From Ruminococcus sp. (GTDB lineage: Bacteria > Bacillota > Clostridia > Oscillospirales > Acutalibacteraceae), in the NCBI GenBank assembly GCA_023665555.1, contig JAMPDR010000019.1, forward strand, positions 1 to 35,944: a stretch of 35,944 bases of DNA, in the 5' to 3' direction. The notes beneath the pieces were generated by a model that saw only the letters and a program-made list of their open reading frames with translations, ran no database searches and was not told the DNA's origin. This document shows positions 23,008-30,480 of this stretch, in pieces; position 1 is the first letter of the stretch, and each line of letters begins with the position of its first letter. A program made the position numbers and the translations under genes.

Positions 23008-23985
23008 TTATTCCGCACTGTTATTTGCCGAATTTTTAACGTTCTTTTCATATGAACGTCTGTCAATTGTTTCGTCAACCATAAGTTTTGCAATTGTCTT
23101 TCTCGGAGCATAAACATGACCGAGAACAAGAGTTTGAACAAAAGCGAATATGTTTGAAAGAATCCAGTACATACCCATACCTGCGGGGAACTGGAATGTG
23201 AACCACAAGGACATAAGCGGCATCATGAGCATCATGCAACCCATCATCTGTGCGTTTTCCATGTTGGGGTTGTTTTTCTTTTGTCTGACCTGAGTCAGTA
23301 CACTTGTGAGCATTGATGTTGCAAAGGAAAGAATCGGGATAAGAAGAAGTACCTTTGCCTGCGTTGTTGCTGAACCGAGAGCCTTGAATGTTGAAAAATC
23401 AGGAATAGCACCGAGGTCGATTCCGAACACGGTGAAATCGAAGTCACGAATTTTCTGAATTTCAGTGGCATAACGAGCAGCTGTTTCCGGAATCTTATAG
23501 ATGTAATTATCAATGTTTGCAATCATTGCGGTTTCAACATATGCACGGCTTGTGCCTGAAAGAGAAACAACTTCAGAAAGCGTATTGATAAGTTCGGTTG
23601 GAATCTGAAGAACATACTTAAGCGGTTCACGAACAACACCGTAGAGTCCCCAGAGAATGGGAAGCTGAATAAGCAACGGTGCACAGCCGGCTGTCATTGC
23701 GCTATATCCTTCACGCTGATAAAGCTCACTTGTTTCGGCTTGGATTTTCTGATTTCTTTCAGCAGGAGCATAGTCCTGATATTTCTGCTGAATTCTTCTG
23801 AGTTTCGGCTGTAATCTGACCTGCTTTGCCGAACTTTTCTGCTGCTTGATGTTTGTCGGCATGATGATAAGGCGGAAAAACAGTGTAAAAATCAAAAGAG
23901 CAAGACCGTAGTTTCCGATGAATCCGTAAAGAATTCTGAAGAGATAACCGAAAATCGAATAAAAAAATGCTAAAATAGATTGCAT
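23008..23985 (-). CDS. yidC: Membrane protein insertase YidC/Oxa1
   Basis: A 325-residue YidC/SpoIIIJ insertase that places proteins into the cytoplasmic membrane with or without SecYEG. Signatures are LALLIFTLFFRLIIMPTNIK with the hydrophilic-groove Arg, QPKLRRIQQKY in the cytoplasmic coiled region, GYSAMTAGCAPLLIQLPILW, and PAGMGMYWILSN near the last helix. About 120 residues separate the second and third membrane segments, including an external loop longer than in Bacillus YidC. No lipobox is seen. GGAGG lies 9 bases upstream of the start. The order after yidD is the canonical Firmicutes one. Confidence 0.94.
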   Translation of the reverse strand: MQSILAFFYSIFGYLFRILYGFIGNYGLALLIFTLFFRLIIMPTNIKQQKSSAKQVRLQPKLRRIQQKYQDYAPAERNQKIQAETSELYQREGYSAMTAGCAPLLIQLPILWGLYGVVREPLKYVLQIPTELINTLSEVVSLSGTSRAYVETAMIANIDNYIYKIPETAARYATEIQKIRDFDFTVFGIDLGAIPDFSTFKALGSATTQAKVLLLIPILSFATSMLTSVLTQVRQKKNNPNMENAQMMGCMMLMMPLMSLWFTFQFPAGMGMYWILSNIFAFVQTLVLGHVYAPRKTIAKLMVDETIDRRSYEKNVKNSANNSAE

Positions 23986-24044
23986 TTTGTTTTCCTCCGT
24001 AAAATTATTCCGTTTGACATTAAAGAGCTAAAAAAGACACTTGT

Positions 24045-24290
24045 TCACTTGCCTTGCCTGCAATTGTGCTTGTCCTTTTTTGGCGGAACCGGATCATATC
24101 CGCCTGCCGAAAGAGGATTACAGCGTAAAATTCTCCACACTGCAAGCAATACGCCTTTGAAACTGCCATGAGTTTCAATCGCCTCAACGGCATAGCAGGA
24201 ACAAGTCGGATAATATTTACACATCGGGGGCAGATGAACGGAAATATGTTTTCTGTAAAATCTGATTATTGCAAGCAAAAATTTTTTCAT
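24045..24290 (-). CDS. yidD: Membrane protein insertion efficiency factor YidD
   Basis: An 81-residue protein of the YidD family, which aids YidC-dependent insertion at the inner face of the membrane. [39 protein letters not shown] and an N-terminal amphipathic helix are characteristic, including three conserved cysteines. Its ATG overlaps the rnpA stop by 4 bp, implying translational coupling. Confidence 0.93.
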   Translation of the reverse strand: MKKFLLAIIRFYRKHISVHLPPMCKYYPTCSCYAVEAIETHGSFKGVLLAVWRILRCNPLSAGGYDPVPPKKDKHNCRQGK

Positions 24291-24649
24291 TGAGTTACCC
24301 CCAGCTGTTTAAAGCAATCGAGCATATACTCTTTGATTTTTGTGCTTTTGAGAAACTTTGTTTTTGTCCTTGCAACAAAAACAAAATCCCAGTTCCCTTT
24401 GATTGAATTATCCTTAAGTATCGATTGATAGGCGGCTCTAATAATCCTACGGGAGCGGTTGCGTTCAACTGCATTGCCGATTTTCTTGCTTGTTGTTATT
24501 CCTACGCGGCAAATACCCACACGGTTTTTCATTGCATAAACAACCAGTGCAGGCTTTGCACATGATTTTCCCCTGTAATAAAGACGGCGAAAATCAGTAT
24601 TCTGATTTAATGAAACGTAATTTTGCAAAGCAATCAAATCCCAACACAA
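24287..24649 (-). CDS. rnpA: Ribonuclease P protein component
   Basis: The RNase P protein that helps the catalytic RNA cleave tRNA 5' leaders. [20 protein letters not shown] is the usual substrate-binding start, and [20 protein letters not shown] is the RNR signature. Length is normal. No ATG is available: the frame opens with TTG at 24649, but the TTG at 24628 (giving LQNYVSLNQ) fits the family start better, so the true start is uncertain. It lies between rpmH and yidD and overlaps yidD by 4 bp. Confidence 0.9.
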   Translation of the reverse strand: MCWDLIALQNYVSLNQNTDFRRLYYRGKSCAKPALVVYAMKNRVGICRVGITTSKKIGNAVERNRSRRIIRAAYQSILKDNSIKGNWDFVFVARTKTKFLKSTKIKEYMLDCFKQLGVTQ

Positions 24650-24680
24650 TTAATGAACATGCGTTTTGCCGAGCAGATGA

Positions 24681-24815
24681 TTAATAAGTCAACTGCTTTC
24701 TGCCTTTTGAGCGTCTGCGAGCAAGAACTTTGCGGCCGTTTCTTGTTGACATTCTCTTGCGGAAGCCGTGTTCCATCTTTCTGTGGCGCTTCTTGGGTTG
24801 ATAAGTTCTTTTCAT
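24681..24815 (-). CDS. rpmH: 50S ribosomal protein L34
   Basis: A 44-residue protein, [20 protein letters not shown], then [20 protein letters not shown] and QLTY: the near-invariant L34 sequence. AGGAGG lies 9 bases upstream of ATG 24815. It is the first gene of the rpmH-rnpA-yidD-yidC-jag operon. In many Firmicutes dnaA is divergent from rpmH; here it is not, and a type I toxin-antitoxin locus occupies that place. Confidence 0.97.
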   Translation of the reverse strand: MKRTYQPKKRHRKMEHGFRKRMSTRNGRKVLARRRSKGRKQLTY

Positions 24816-25099
24816 CTTGTTAACCTCCTTTTAGTTTTAATATTAAAACGGGACATGTCACTAAGTCGATGACAATCGGAGTCAATATGGTTTAAAGCAA
24901 CAGCTTTAAACTGCTTTGCACTCCAAAAATAAAGATTTGCGTGCAGTCGGGTATTTCAAGACGAAAAATGCCCGGATGTGCGTGAAGATTTGTTTTTTGG
25001 AGCATATCGCCTTCGATTGCCGTCGACTTAAGGAGTATGAGATGTTGAAGTGACACGCTGTCCGACGCTTTTGAAATAAACATAGGTTTACAAAATGGT
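24816..25099 (-). other. Long rpmH leader, about 275 nt
   Basis: The strong promoter at 25100-25129 gives rpmH an untranslated leader of about 275 nt. It contains a perfect hairpin, GTTTAAAGC/GCTTTAAAC (about 24890-24911), and a pair CGGG/CCCG around GCATTTTTCGTC. The 63-codon open frame inside has no ribosome binding site. A leader of this length could carry ribosomal-protein autoregulation, but I recognise no known element. Confidence 0.4.
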
Positions 25100-25129
25100 A
25101 TTATATAACAAGAGGGGGCTTTTTGTCAA
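25100..25129 (-). promoter_or_regulatory. Promoter of the rpmH operon
   Basis: On the minus strand TTGACA (25129-25124) and TATAAT (25105-25100) are both perfect consensus hexamers, with an 18-base spacer containing GCCCCCTC. Confidence 0.85.
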
Positions 25130-25178
25130 TGTTTTTTTCTGAGGAAGTTGAATGAGCAGCATGTACTTAAACTTATAT

Positions 25179-25207
25179 TTGACAAAAAACGACAAATATA
25201 ATACAAT
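25179..25207 (+). promoter_or_regulatory. Promoter of toxin 2
   Basis: TTGACA (25179-25184) and TACAAT (25202-25207) are separated by 17 bases. The toxin mRNA would begin near 25214 and have a leader of about 75 nt. Confidence 0.75.
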
Positions 25208-25288
25208 ACATGTGCAGTCTAATTAACGATTGCCTTGTAGAGTACTGTAAATAGCGTAGGCGGTTGCTCCGAAAGGAGGCGATAGCAT

Positions 25289-25390
25289 ATGACGGTTTCT
25301 GAAGTTCTCTTGCTTCTCACGTTCATTGTTGCTGTTGTTGACCTTTGTCGTAAAATCTTTAAAGATTTATTTAAGGATCACAACTCTTAA
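25289..25390 (+). CDS. Type I toxin, putative holin-like small membrane peptide (second copy)
   Basis: A 33-residue peptide, MTVSEVLLLLTFIVAVVDLC, then RKIFKDLFKDHNS: one hydrophobic helix and a basic/acidic amphipathic end. It shares MTV.EV, length, leader and 3' untranslated region (GGAGTGTATCTTTATGA, then AGCTACATA) with the toxin at 13198-13308. AAAGGAGG lies 8 bases before the ATG. The leader segment TTGCTCC can pair with GGAGGCGA, burying the ribosome binding site in a hairpin. The convergent RNA at 25449-25541 is the probable antitoxin. Family assignment to holin-like type I toxins (Hol_Tox) is from recognition of the N-terminal pattern. Confidence 0.78.
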   Translation: MTVSEVLLLLTFIVAVVDLCRKIFKDLFKDHNS

Positions 25391-25448
25391 TTAATCAAGT
25401 GTTGCTTAGGCGGCACAAGGAGTGTATCTTTATGACTTAAAGCTACAT

Positions 25449-25541
25449 ATAAATTAAGAAAACACCGCCCTCTGCAAATGCGGTGTTTTCTTATAGAACA
25501 TCAATTTTAAAGAGCAACCGCTTATTGCAGTATCCTCTTGT
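25449..25541 (-). ncRNA. Putative type I antitoxin RNA 2
   Basis: An RNA of about 93 nt is predicted on the minus strand between the promoter at 25548-25576 and the shared hairpin at 25456-25492, ending in AATTTAT. Its 5' part (ATACAAGAGGATACTGC, then AAGCGGTTGCTC) closely matches antitoxin RNA 1. GCGGTTGCTC is also found, in the same sense, in the toxin leader as the arm opposing the ribosome binding site. It overlaps the 3' end of the toxin mRNA. Confidence 0.65.
25456..25492. terminator. Bidirectional terminator shared by toxin 2 and antitoxin RNA 2
   Basis: AAGAAAACACCGC (25456-25468) and GCGGTGTTTTCTT (25480-25492) form a perfect 13-bp stem with an 11-base loop. The minus strand continues AATTTATATG. 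Confidence 0.78.
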
Positions 25542-25547
25542 ATTTAT

Positions 25548-25576
25548 AGTATAATCATACATCGGTATTTTGTCAA
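25548..25576 (-). promoter_or_regulatory. Promoter of antitoxin RNA 2
   Basis: On the minus strand TTGACA (25576-25571) and TATACT (25553-25548) with a 17-base spacer, the same hexamers and spacing as antitoxin RNA 1. Confidence 0.8.
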
Positions 25577-25632
25577 GAGCAGAATATTGATGTTTTTTTA
25601 GCAGATGACTGATATAATATATCAACTAAACA

Positions 25633-25673
25633 ATGCGGGCAGGAACTTACAATTTTGTAACTCCTGCCCGCAT
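25633..25673 (-). terminator. Terminator of the CHR transporter operon
   Basis: ATGCGGGCAGGA (25633-25644) and TCCTGCCCGCAT (25662-25673) form a 12-bp stem with a further TTAC/GTAA pairing in the loop; the minus strand continues TGTTTAGTTG. The GCGGGCAGGA arm recurs in the hairpin at 30408-30446. Confidence 0.75.
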
Positions 25674-25696
25674 ATTATTATAATATAAATTTCATC

Positions 25697-26278
25697 TTAT
25701 CCCATATGGAATATAATGCCTATCACTGCCGCTGCCGCAATGAATACAATCGGGTGTACCTTTTTGAACAGCTTCACGCAGACAAAAATCACCGCGCACA
25801 AAATTACGCTTTTATAATCTACCGCTTGGAAAAAACTGCCCGTCTGAGCAAAAACGTCACTTTTAAACATAGCAATTTTTATCACTGCAAAGCATGCAGC
25901 TGCAATCAAGCCGACCGATGCCGCACGAAGTCCGTAAAAAGCGCTGTCAACATATTTCGAGTCGCGGAACTTGATGAGTATTTTTGAAATGATGATGATA
26001 ACTATAATTGACGGTGTAATCAGTCCGAGCGGTGCTAAAATTGAACCTGCAATACCTGCAACCTGATAGCCGACGTATGTTGCCATGTTTACACCGAGCG
26101 GACCCGGTGTCGATTCTGAAATTGCAACCATATTTGAAATATCGAACGCTGTGAACCAACCGGTTGTTTCTCCCATTGACTGCAAAAACGGAAGTGTTGC
26201 AAGTCCGCCTCCGACCGAAAATAATCCCACAACGAAAAATCTTCCGAAAAGTTCACCTAAAAGAAGTAAAAAACTCAT
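25697..26278 (-). CDS. Half-size CHR (chromate) transporter, second subunit
   Basis: A 193-residue membrane protein with a single CHR domain. FSVGGGLATLPFL is the GG[GL]xxxPxL-type motif, and STPGPLGVNMATYVGYQ is the second hallmark (TPGP...GY). Short-chain CHR proteins work as pairs of unequal, oppositely oriented halves to move chromate or sulfate-like anions; the physiological ion is uncertain. Its ATG overlaps the stop of the upstream CHR gene by 4 bp, as expected for subunits made in equal amounts. Confidence 0.88.
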   Translation of the reverse strand: MSFLLLLGELFGRFFVVGLFSVGGGLATLPFLQSMGETTGWFTAFDISNMVAISESTPGPLGVNMATYVGYQVAGIAGSILAPLGLITPSIIVIIIISKILIKFRDSKYVDSAFYGLRAASVGLIAAACFAVIKIAMFKSDVFAQTGSFFQAVDYKSVILCAVIFVCVKLFKKVHPIVFIAAAAVIGIIFHMG

Positions 26279-26865
26279 GACTGTTTACCTCCTTCGGCTT
26301 TGTCAGTATCGTCGGCTGAACCTTTACCGCTGTCTTTTTTGCTCATTTTAATCACGATTCCGCATATGCCTGCAATGACAACGTAAATGGCAGGCGATAA
26401 ATCAGTGAAAATTGACAGCAGAGTCACTGCAATGAAAATAATAACAGTTGCAATGTCAATTAAAGATTTTTTTGAAAGCTTGATTACCGAACTGAGAATC
26501 AGTGCAACAACCGCGGCGCGGATTCCGCCAAATGCCCATTGTACTGCCTGTAAATCCTGGAAATTGGAAATAAAGGCGGCGATGACTGTGATAATTACTA
26601 TTGACGGTGTAACAAGACCAAGTGTTGCGAAAATACCGCCGATAACACCTTTTGTTTTATAGCCGATGAATGTTGCTGTGTTGACTGCGATAATACCGGG
26701 AGTGCATTGACCGATTGCAAAATAGTCCATCAGTTCCTCTTGGGTTGCCCATCCTTTTTTTTCAACGACTTCTTTTTGAAGCATGGGCAGCATTGCATAG
26801 CCGCCGCCGAAAGTAAAGCCGCCGATTTTTGCAAAAATCAAAAACAGCTGTAAAAGTGTTTTCAT
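26275..26865 (-). CDS. Half-size CHR (chromate) transporter, first subunit
   Basis: A 196-residue membrane protein with one CHR domain: GGFTFGGGYAMLPMLQKEVV at residues 14-33 and CTPGIIAVNTATFIGYKTKG near 54-73. About five helices follow, and the last 20 residues are charged. GGAGATGG lies upstream of ATG 26865. Together with the overlapping gene it forms the two-gene short-chain CHR arrangement. The hairpin at 26895-26930 separates it from the unknown gene upstream, so transcription may depend partly on read-through. Confidence 0.88.
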   Translation of the reverse strand: MKTLLQLFLIFAKIGGFTFGGGYAMLPMLQKEVVEKKGWATQEELMDYFAIGQCTPGIIAVNTATFIGYKTKGVIGGIFATLGLVTPSIVIITVIAAFISNFQDLQAVQWAFGGIRAAVVALILSSVIKLSKKSLIDIATVIIFIAVTLLSIFTDLSPAIYVVIAGICGIVIKMSKKDSGKGSADDTDKAEGGKQS

Positions 26866-26894
26866 TTTGTTCCATCTCCATATTGAATATGATT

Positions 26895-26930
26895 AAAAGC
26901 ATTTACCGTAAGTTAGCGGTAAATGCTTTT
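26895..26930 (-). terminator. Terminator after the unknown gene 26951-27835
   Basis: AAAAGCATTTACCG (26895-26908) and CGGTAAATGCTTTT (26917-26930) form a perfect 14-bp stem with an 8-base loop; the minus strand continues AATCATATTC after the TTTT in the stem. Confidence 0.75.
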
Positions 26931-26950
26931 GATAACGACATATGCCGCTT

Positions 26951-27835
26951 TTATTGCTGAGCGTTCATTCCTTGTGACATCATATTAGCAAAGAAACCTT
27001 TTTTCTTCTCTTTTTTCGGCTTATATGCAGGCGGATTTTTCATTTTTGCTTTAGCTTTTTTGCCGCTTCTTGTTGCAAGATATTTGTTGACTTCGATAAC
27101 AGGCGGTGCCATTGTTTCACTCATGTAATCAACACAGCGTGCAAGAAGAATTTGGTCGTTGTTAAGTTCACCGAGGATAGTAACAGCGATAAGGCTTTGT
27201 GTATCGTTGGTTCCGTCCTCATAAATTTCATTGAGGATCTGGAACAGCTTTTTCATTGTTTGCGGTTTGTTTTCCTTGATTGCTTCAATAACTTTCGGGG
27301 TTGCATGATTTACGAAGAAATCTTCCGAAAGAAATTCGCCGTATGTTGCAATGTTTTCCTTATGAATTTCTCTCAATTCGGGAAATACAAGGCAAAGTTT
27401 GCTCGCAAGTGTATTCGGGTCATAGAAAGAACCGTTTTTAACTGCATTTTTGGATACAGTCTGCGGAACCTTTTGAGCACTCTTTTTCTTAACTGATGTT
27501 TTTTGGCCGAATTTTTCGTTAAGACTTTCGTCCATCTCACTGACAACATACTTAACATCTCTTGCGTCAGCATTGTCGGCAAGAAGAGATGTGAGCATTT
27601 TAGTTGGGGTATCATCAGTGTTTTCAGTATCTGTGCCGGAATAAAGAATCACTCTTTCGTCAGTATAGACAAATTTAAGCACACCGCTTTCGCCAATATA
27701 TTTTGCACTTGCTTCCTCTTCAGAAACGGTGATGTAGCTTGAATTTTCGTCTTTCACAGCTTCAAAGCCAAGCTTTTTTAGTGATTCGTCAGTGCCGTTA
27801 AGCACGCTTTTAAACAGTTCAGTATTTATACTCAT
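26951..27835 (-). CDS. Unknown 294-residue cytoplasmic protein
   Basis: I do not recognise this protein. The N-terminal part (about 1-110) is acidic with alternating hydrophobic positions, a small alpha/beta domain pattern. A Lys/Ser/Gln-rich linker follows (about 112-135, KKKSAQKVPQTVSKNAVK). The helical part (about 137-255) contains LCLVFPELREIHKENIATYG, FLSEDFFVNHATPKVIEAIK and a LLARCVDYMSETMAPPVIEV segment. The C-terminus is strongly basic (PPAYKPKKEKKKGFFANMMS). No signal peptide or membrane helix is seen. AAAGGAG lies 9 bases upstream of ATG 27835. TGTTACAAT upstream is an extended -10 candidate. Confidence 0.75.
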   Translation of the reverse strand: MSINTELFKSVLNGTDESLKKLGFEAVKDENSSYITVSEEEASAKYIGESGVLKFVYTDERVILYSGTDTENTDDTPTKMLTSLLADNADARDVKYVVSEMDESLNEKFGQKTSVKKKSAQKVPQTVSKNAVKNGSFYDPNTLASKLCLVFPELREIHKENIATYGEFLSEDFFVNHATPKVIEAIKENKPQTMKKLFQILNEIYEDGTNDTQSLIAVTILGELNNDQILLARCVDYMSETMAPPVIEVNKYLATRSGKKAKAKMKNPPAYKPKKEKKKGFFANMMSQGMNAQQ

Positions 27836-27947
27836 TGAGTTGTTCTCCTTTTTAACGAAGATTATTACTGCTTATTGTAACATAAGTTTTTGCTTTTGTA
27901 TATAAAAATTTGAAAAATCGCTTGAATTTATTTAATGAAGAACTTTA

Positions 27948-28637
27948 TTATTCATTGTCCGTATCCGTTAGATTCTTTCTTGCCGAAACAAAGTGCTTGA
28001 TAAGATACACAATAACTGCAACAGGGATTGCACAGATTATGATTTTTACAATCAGATGAATCGGTATGTAATCATAAATCCCGTCACCGAGAATCGTGAA
28101 CAGTATTACTCGCGGCATAATTCCCAGCACTGATGCGAAAAAGTAGCGCGGAAACTTACACTTCGATGCGCCCCAGAACAGTGACACAAAATCAATCGGG
28201 AACACGGGCAGAAATCTGATGCCGAGCAGAACGGGAAAATTATTGTTCATCTCCATGTCGAGTATCTTTCTGCCGCCTTTGCTTTTGGCAAGCAGGTTGT
28301 TGACATATTCACCGCCGAGAAAAACACCGAGAAAATAAGTTACTACAACTTCAATGATTATTCCTGCCAGGTTAATGAGAATTGCCTGCCACGGTGAAAA
28401 TGCCATTCCGACCGAGATGTAAACCAGTGATGCAGGAATGACAAACAAAACAGACTTAACAAGATATATGCCGAGAATGGCGGCGACGGCAAAAATAACA
28501 CTTGAACTTGATTCAACAAGTGCTCTGACGTCAATGTTTTTCAGTTTGTCGTAGTTCACGATTGCAACAACAAAAATAATCATTGCAATTGCAACGCGCA
28601 AAAGTACTTTAAGGGTGTTCTTGGTTTTTTCATTCAT
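27948..28637 (-). CDS. TVP38/TMEM64 family (DedA-like) membrane protein
   Basis: A 229-residue protein with about six hydrophobic segments. The VTYFLGVFLGGEYVNNLLAK region, NFPVLLGIRFLPVFPIDFVS and FWGASKCKFPRYFFASVLGI follow the TVP38/TMEM64 (SNARE-associated/VTT) pattern, including the conserved GxRF.P..P.D. Members are proposed lipid scramblases or undecaprenyl-phosphate flippases. The frame is open into the palindromic repeat B, but the true start is ATG 28637 with GGTGG 7 bases upstream; the longer version would only translate the repeat. Confidence 0.87.
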   Translation of the reverse strand: MNEKTKNTLKVLLRVAIAMIIFVVAIVNYDKLKNIDVRALVESSSSVIFAVAAILGIYLVKSVLFVIPASLVYISVGMAFSPWQAILINLAGIIIEVVVTYFLGVFLGGEYVNNLLAKSKGGRKILDMEMNNNFPVLLGIRFLPVFPIDFVSLFWGASKCKFPRYFFASVLGIMPRVILFTILGDGIYDYIPIHLIVKIIICAIPVAVIVYLIKHFVSARKNLTDTDNE

Positions 28638-28667
28638 AATTAAACCACCGTTCGAAATATTTATTGG

Positions 28668-28752
28668 GAGTGGACACTGCGAGGAGTTATTTGCCATGTG
28701 TTTTCCCGCCGCAGGCGGGGAAACACAGATTAAACTCCGCATTTTGGACCTC
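28668..28752. repeat. Palindromic intergenic repeat, copy B
   Basis: Nearly identical to copy A: GTGGACACTGCGAGGAGTTA, then TTTGCCATGTGTTTTCCCGC, a GCAG centre, GGCGGGGAAACACA, and a second end with AACTCCGCATTTTGGAC. The whole element can fold into one long hairpin. It lies between the TVP38 start and the divergent radical SAM gene; the rest of 28638-28941 holds only A/T-rich promoter-like text. Confidence 0.8.
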
Positions 28753-28941
28753 TTTATTCATGTGATATGTTTATCTGAAAAATTTAATGCCGATAATGAG
28801 TATATAATATTGGAAGCGTAAAATCAACATTTATTAATATTTATGTCGATAAAAACTTTATTAAGATATCTCCAAATGTATGGACTTTTATTTTTTTATG
28901 TGTTATATTTAAAATGTATTGGAATATTACGAGGTGAACAG

Positions 28942-30381
28942 ATGAATATTAAAGAAAAAGCCGAACGTAAGGCGGCAGAGGTTACTTTAAATCAGCTTCT
29001 GAAATATATTGATAAAAATCCACAGGCTAATATGCTCAAGCTTTTGGACATTGTTGAAAAACTTCTCGGCGGAATTTTCCCGCAGAAAAACCTTGACGGC
29101 ATGAAAAAGGCGATTGAAAAGGGCGAGGGTGTTTATTACGATTTCGCAATGAGTATCCTCAATCAGATCGATCGCAATATTATCAAAAACATGTTGCTTG
29201 CAATGGGACTCGGCGCAGGAATTCACGGAACAAAAGCTGTTCGCGCCAACAGAGAAAAGTATAAATGCAACATACCGTTCCTTATTCTTATGGATCCCAC
29301 AAGTGCATGCAATCGTCATTGCAAAGGCTGTTGGGCCGCTGAATACGGTCATAAGGAAAGCTTGTCATATGATGAAATGGCAAGCGTTGTTAGCCAAGGT
29401 AAAGAATTGGGAACACATTTCTATATGTTCACAGGCGGTGAACCACTTATCAGAAAAGACGATCTTATCCATCTTTGCGAGGAAAATCCCGATTGTGCAT
29501 TTCTTGCATATACTAACGGAACACTCATTGATGAAAAGTTCTGTGATGAGCTTATCAGAGTGGGCAATATGACTCTTGCGCTGAGCATTGAGGGCACTGA
29601 GGACACAACCGACGACCGCAGGGGTGAGGGCAGCTATAAGGATGTTCTTGCCGCAATGCAGCTGCTTAAGGATAAGGGTTGTCTTTTCGGCATGTCGGTG
29701 TGCTACACAAGTGCAAATATCGATCAGGTTACAAGTGACGAATTCATGGATAAGATGATTGAGATGGGTGTAAAATACGGGCTGTATTTTAACTATATGC
29801 CTGTTGGTACAAATGCTCCTGTGGATTTGATCCCAAGACCTGAACAAAGGGAATATATGTATAAATGGCTGAAAAAGACACGTAACGGTCAGACGGGCAA
29901 GCCGCTTTTCATCATGGATTTCCAGCATGACGGCGAGTATGTTGGCGGATGCATCGCAGGTGGACGCAACTATTTCCACATTAACGCGGCAGGTGATATG
30001 GAACCTTGTGTGTTTATTCATTTTTCCGATGCAAATATCAGAAAGAACACACTGCTTGAGGGACTTCGCAGTCCGCTCTTCATGGCATACAGACATGATC
30101 AGCCGTTCAATGATAATCATCTCAGACCGTGTCCGATGCTTGAAAATCCTGATTGCCTGAGAGATATCATCAACCGCACCGGTGCAAAATCAACAAACCT
30201 TGAAGGCGAAGAAACCGCCGAAGCACTTTGCAGTAAGTGCGACAAATTTGCAAAAGCATGGGCACCGAAAGCAGAGGAACTTTGGAAGAGTTATTCGCAT
30301 CCGAACCCTAAAACACAGTTTTATCGTGATACCCCCGAAGGTAAGGCAGAGTTTGACGCAAAGAACGCAGACGCTGAATAA
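28942..30381 (+). CDS. Radical SAM protein with C-terminal Cys-rich (SPASM-like) region
   Basis: A 479-residue radical SAM enzyme. The N-terminal about 110 residues are helical with no cofactor motif. The radical SAM core starts with CNRHCKGCWAAEYG (CxxxCxxC binds the 4Fe-4S cluster) near residue 118, followed by FYMFTGGEPLI (GGEP, SAM contact) and LSIEGTEDTTDDRRGEG. A C-terminal region carries CIAGGRNYFHINAAGDMEPC, RPCPMLENPDC and ALCSKCDKFAK, suggesting auxiliary Fe-S clusters as in SPASM proteins. Those often modify peptides, but no precursor peptide gene is seen nearby, so the substrate is unknown. The start is ATG 28942 behind GAGGTG; the longer open frame runs through A/T-rich upstream DNA. 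Confidence 0.87.
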   Translation: MNIKEKAERKAAEVTLNQLLKYIDKNPQANMLKLLDIVEKLLGGIFPQKNLDGMKKAIEKGEGVYYDFAMSILNQIDRNIIKNMLLAMGLGAGIHGTKAVRANREKYKCNIPFLILMDPTSACNRHCKGCWAAEYGHKESLSYDEMASVVSQGKELGTHFYMFTGGEPLIRKDDLIHLCEENPDCAFLAYTNGTLIDEKFCDELIRVGNMTLALSIEGTEDTTDDRRGEGSYKDVLAAMQLLKDKGCLFGMSVCYTSANIDQVTSDEFMDKMIEMGVKYGLYFNYMPVGTNAPVDLIPRPEQREYMYKWLKKTRNGQTGKPLFIMDFQHDGEYVGGCIAGGRNYFHINAAGDMEPCVFIHFSDANIRKNTLLEGLRSPLFMAYRHDQPFNDNHLRPCPMLENPDCLRDIINRTGAKSTNLEGEETAEALCSKCDKFAKAWAPKAEELWKSYSHPNPKTQFYRDTPEGKAEFDAKNADAE

Positions 30382-30407
30382 ATAACAGTTTAATAATAAT
30401 GAAAATA

Positions 30408-30446
30408 TGCGGGCAGGAGATTCGTCGATTGAATCTCCTGCCCGCA
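30408..30446. terminator. Strong hairpin terminator between convergent genes
   Basis: TGCGGGCAGGAGATTC (30408-30423) and GAATCTCCTGCCCGCA (30431-30446) form a perfect 16-bp stem with a 7-base loop. The minus strand continues TATTTTCATTATT, so it ends the small minus-strand gene; it also follows the radical SAM stop by 26 bp. Confidence 0.75.
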
Positions 30447-30480
30447 ATGTTATGGAGGTTTTACTTGATACAAAGTTTTA

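Noticed and set aside
24960-24975. GCATTTTTCG in the rpmH leader as a fifth copy of the structured RNA
   Set aside because: Only the 10-base linker matches; the long stem, apical GGTAAAA hairpin, terminator and promoter layout are absent.
24892-25083. 63-codon open frame in the rpmH leader as a gene
   Set aside because: No ribosome binding site before its ATG, no recognisable product, and it begins almost at the predicted transcription start.
28638-28742. N-terminal extension of the TVP38 protein into the palindromic repeat
   Set aside because: The extension is the translated repeat (the same peptide is encoded opposite copy A), and ATG 28637 has its own ribosome binding site.
29365-30120. 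251-codon open frame opposite the radical SAM gene
   Set aside because: It mirrors the codon structure of a clear gene on the other strand and has no ribosome binding site or family features.
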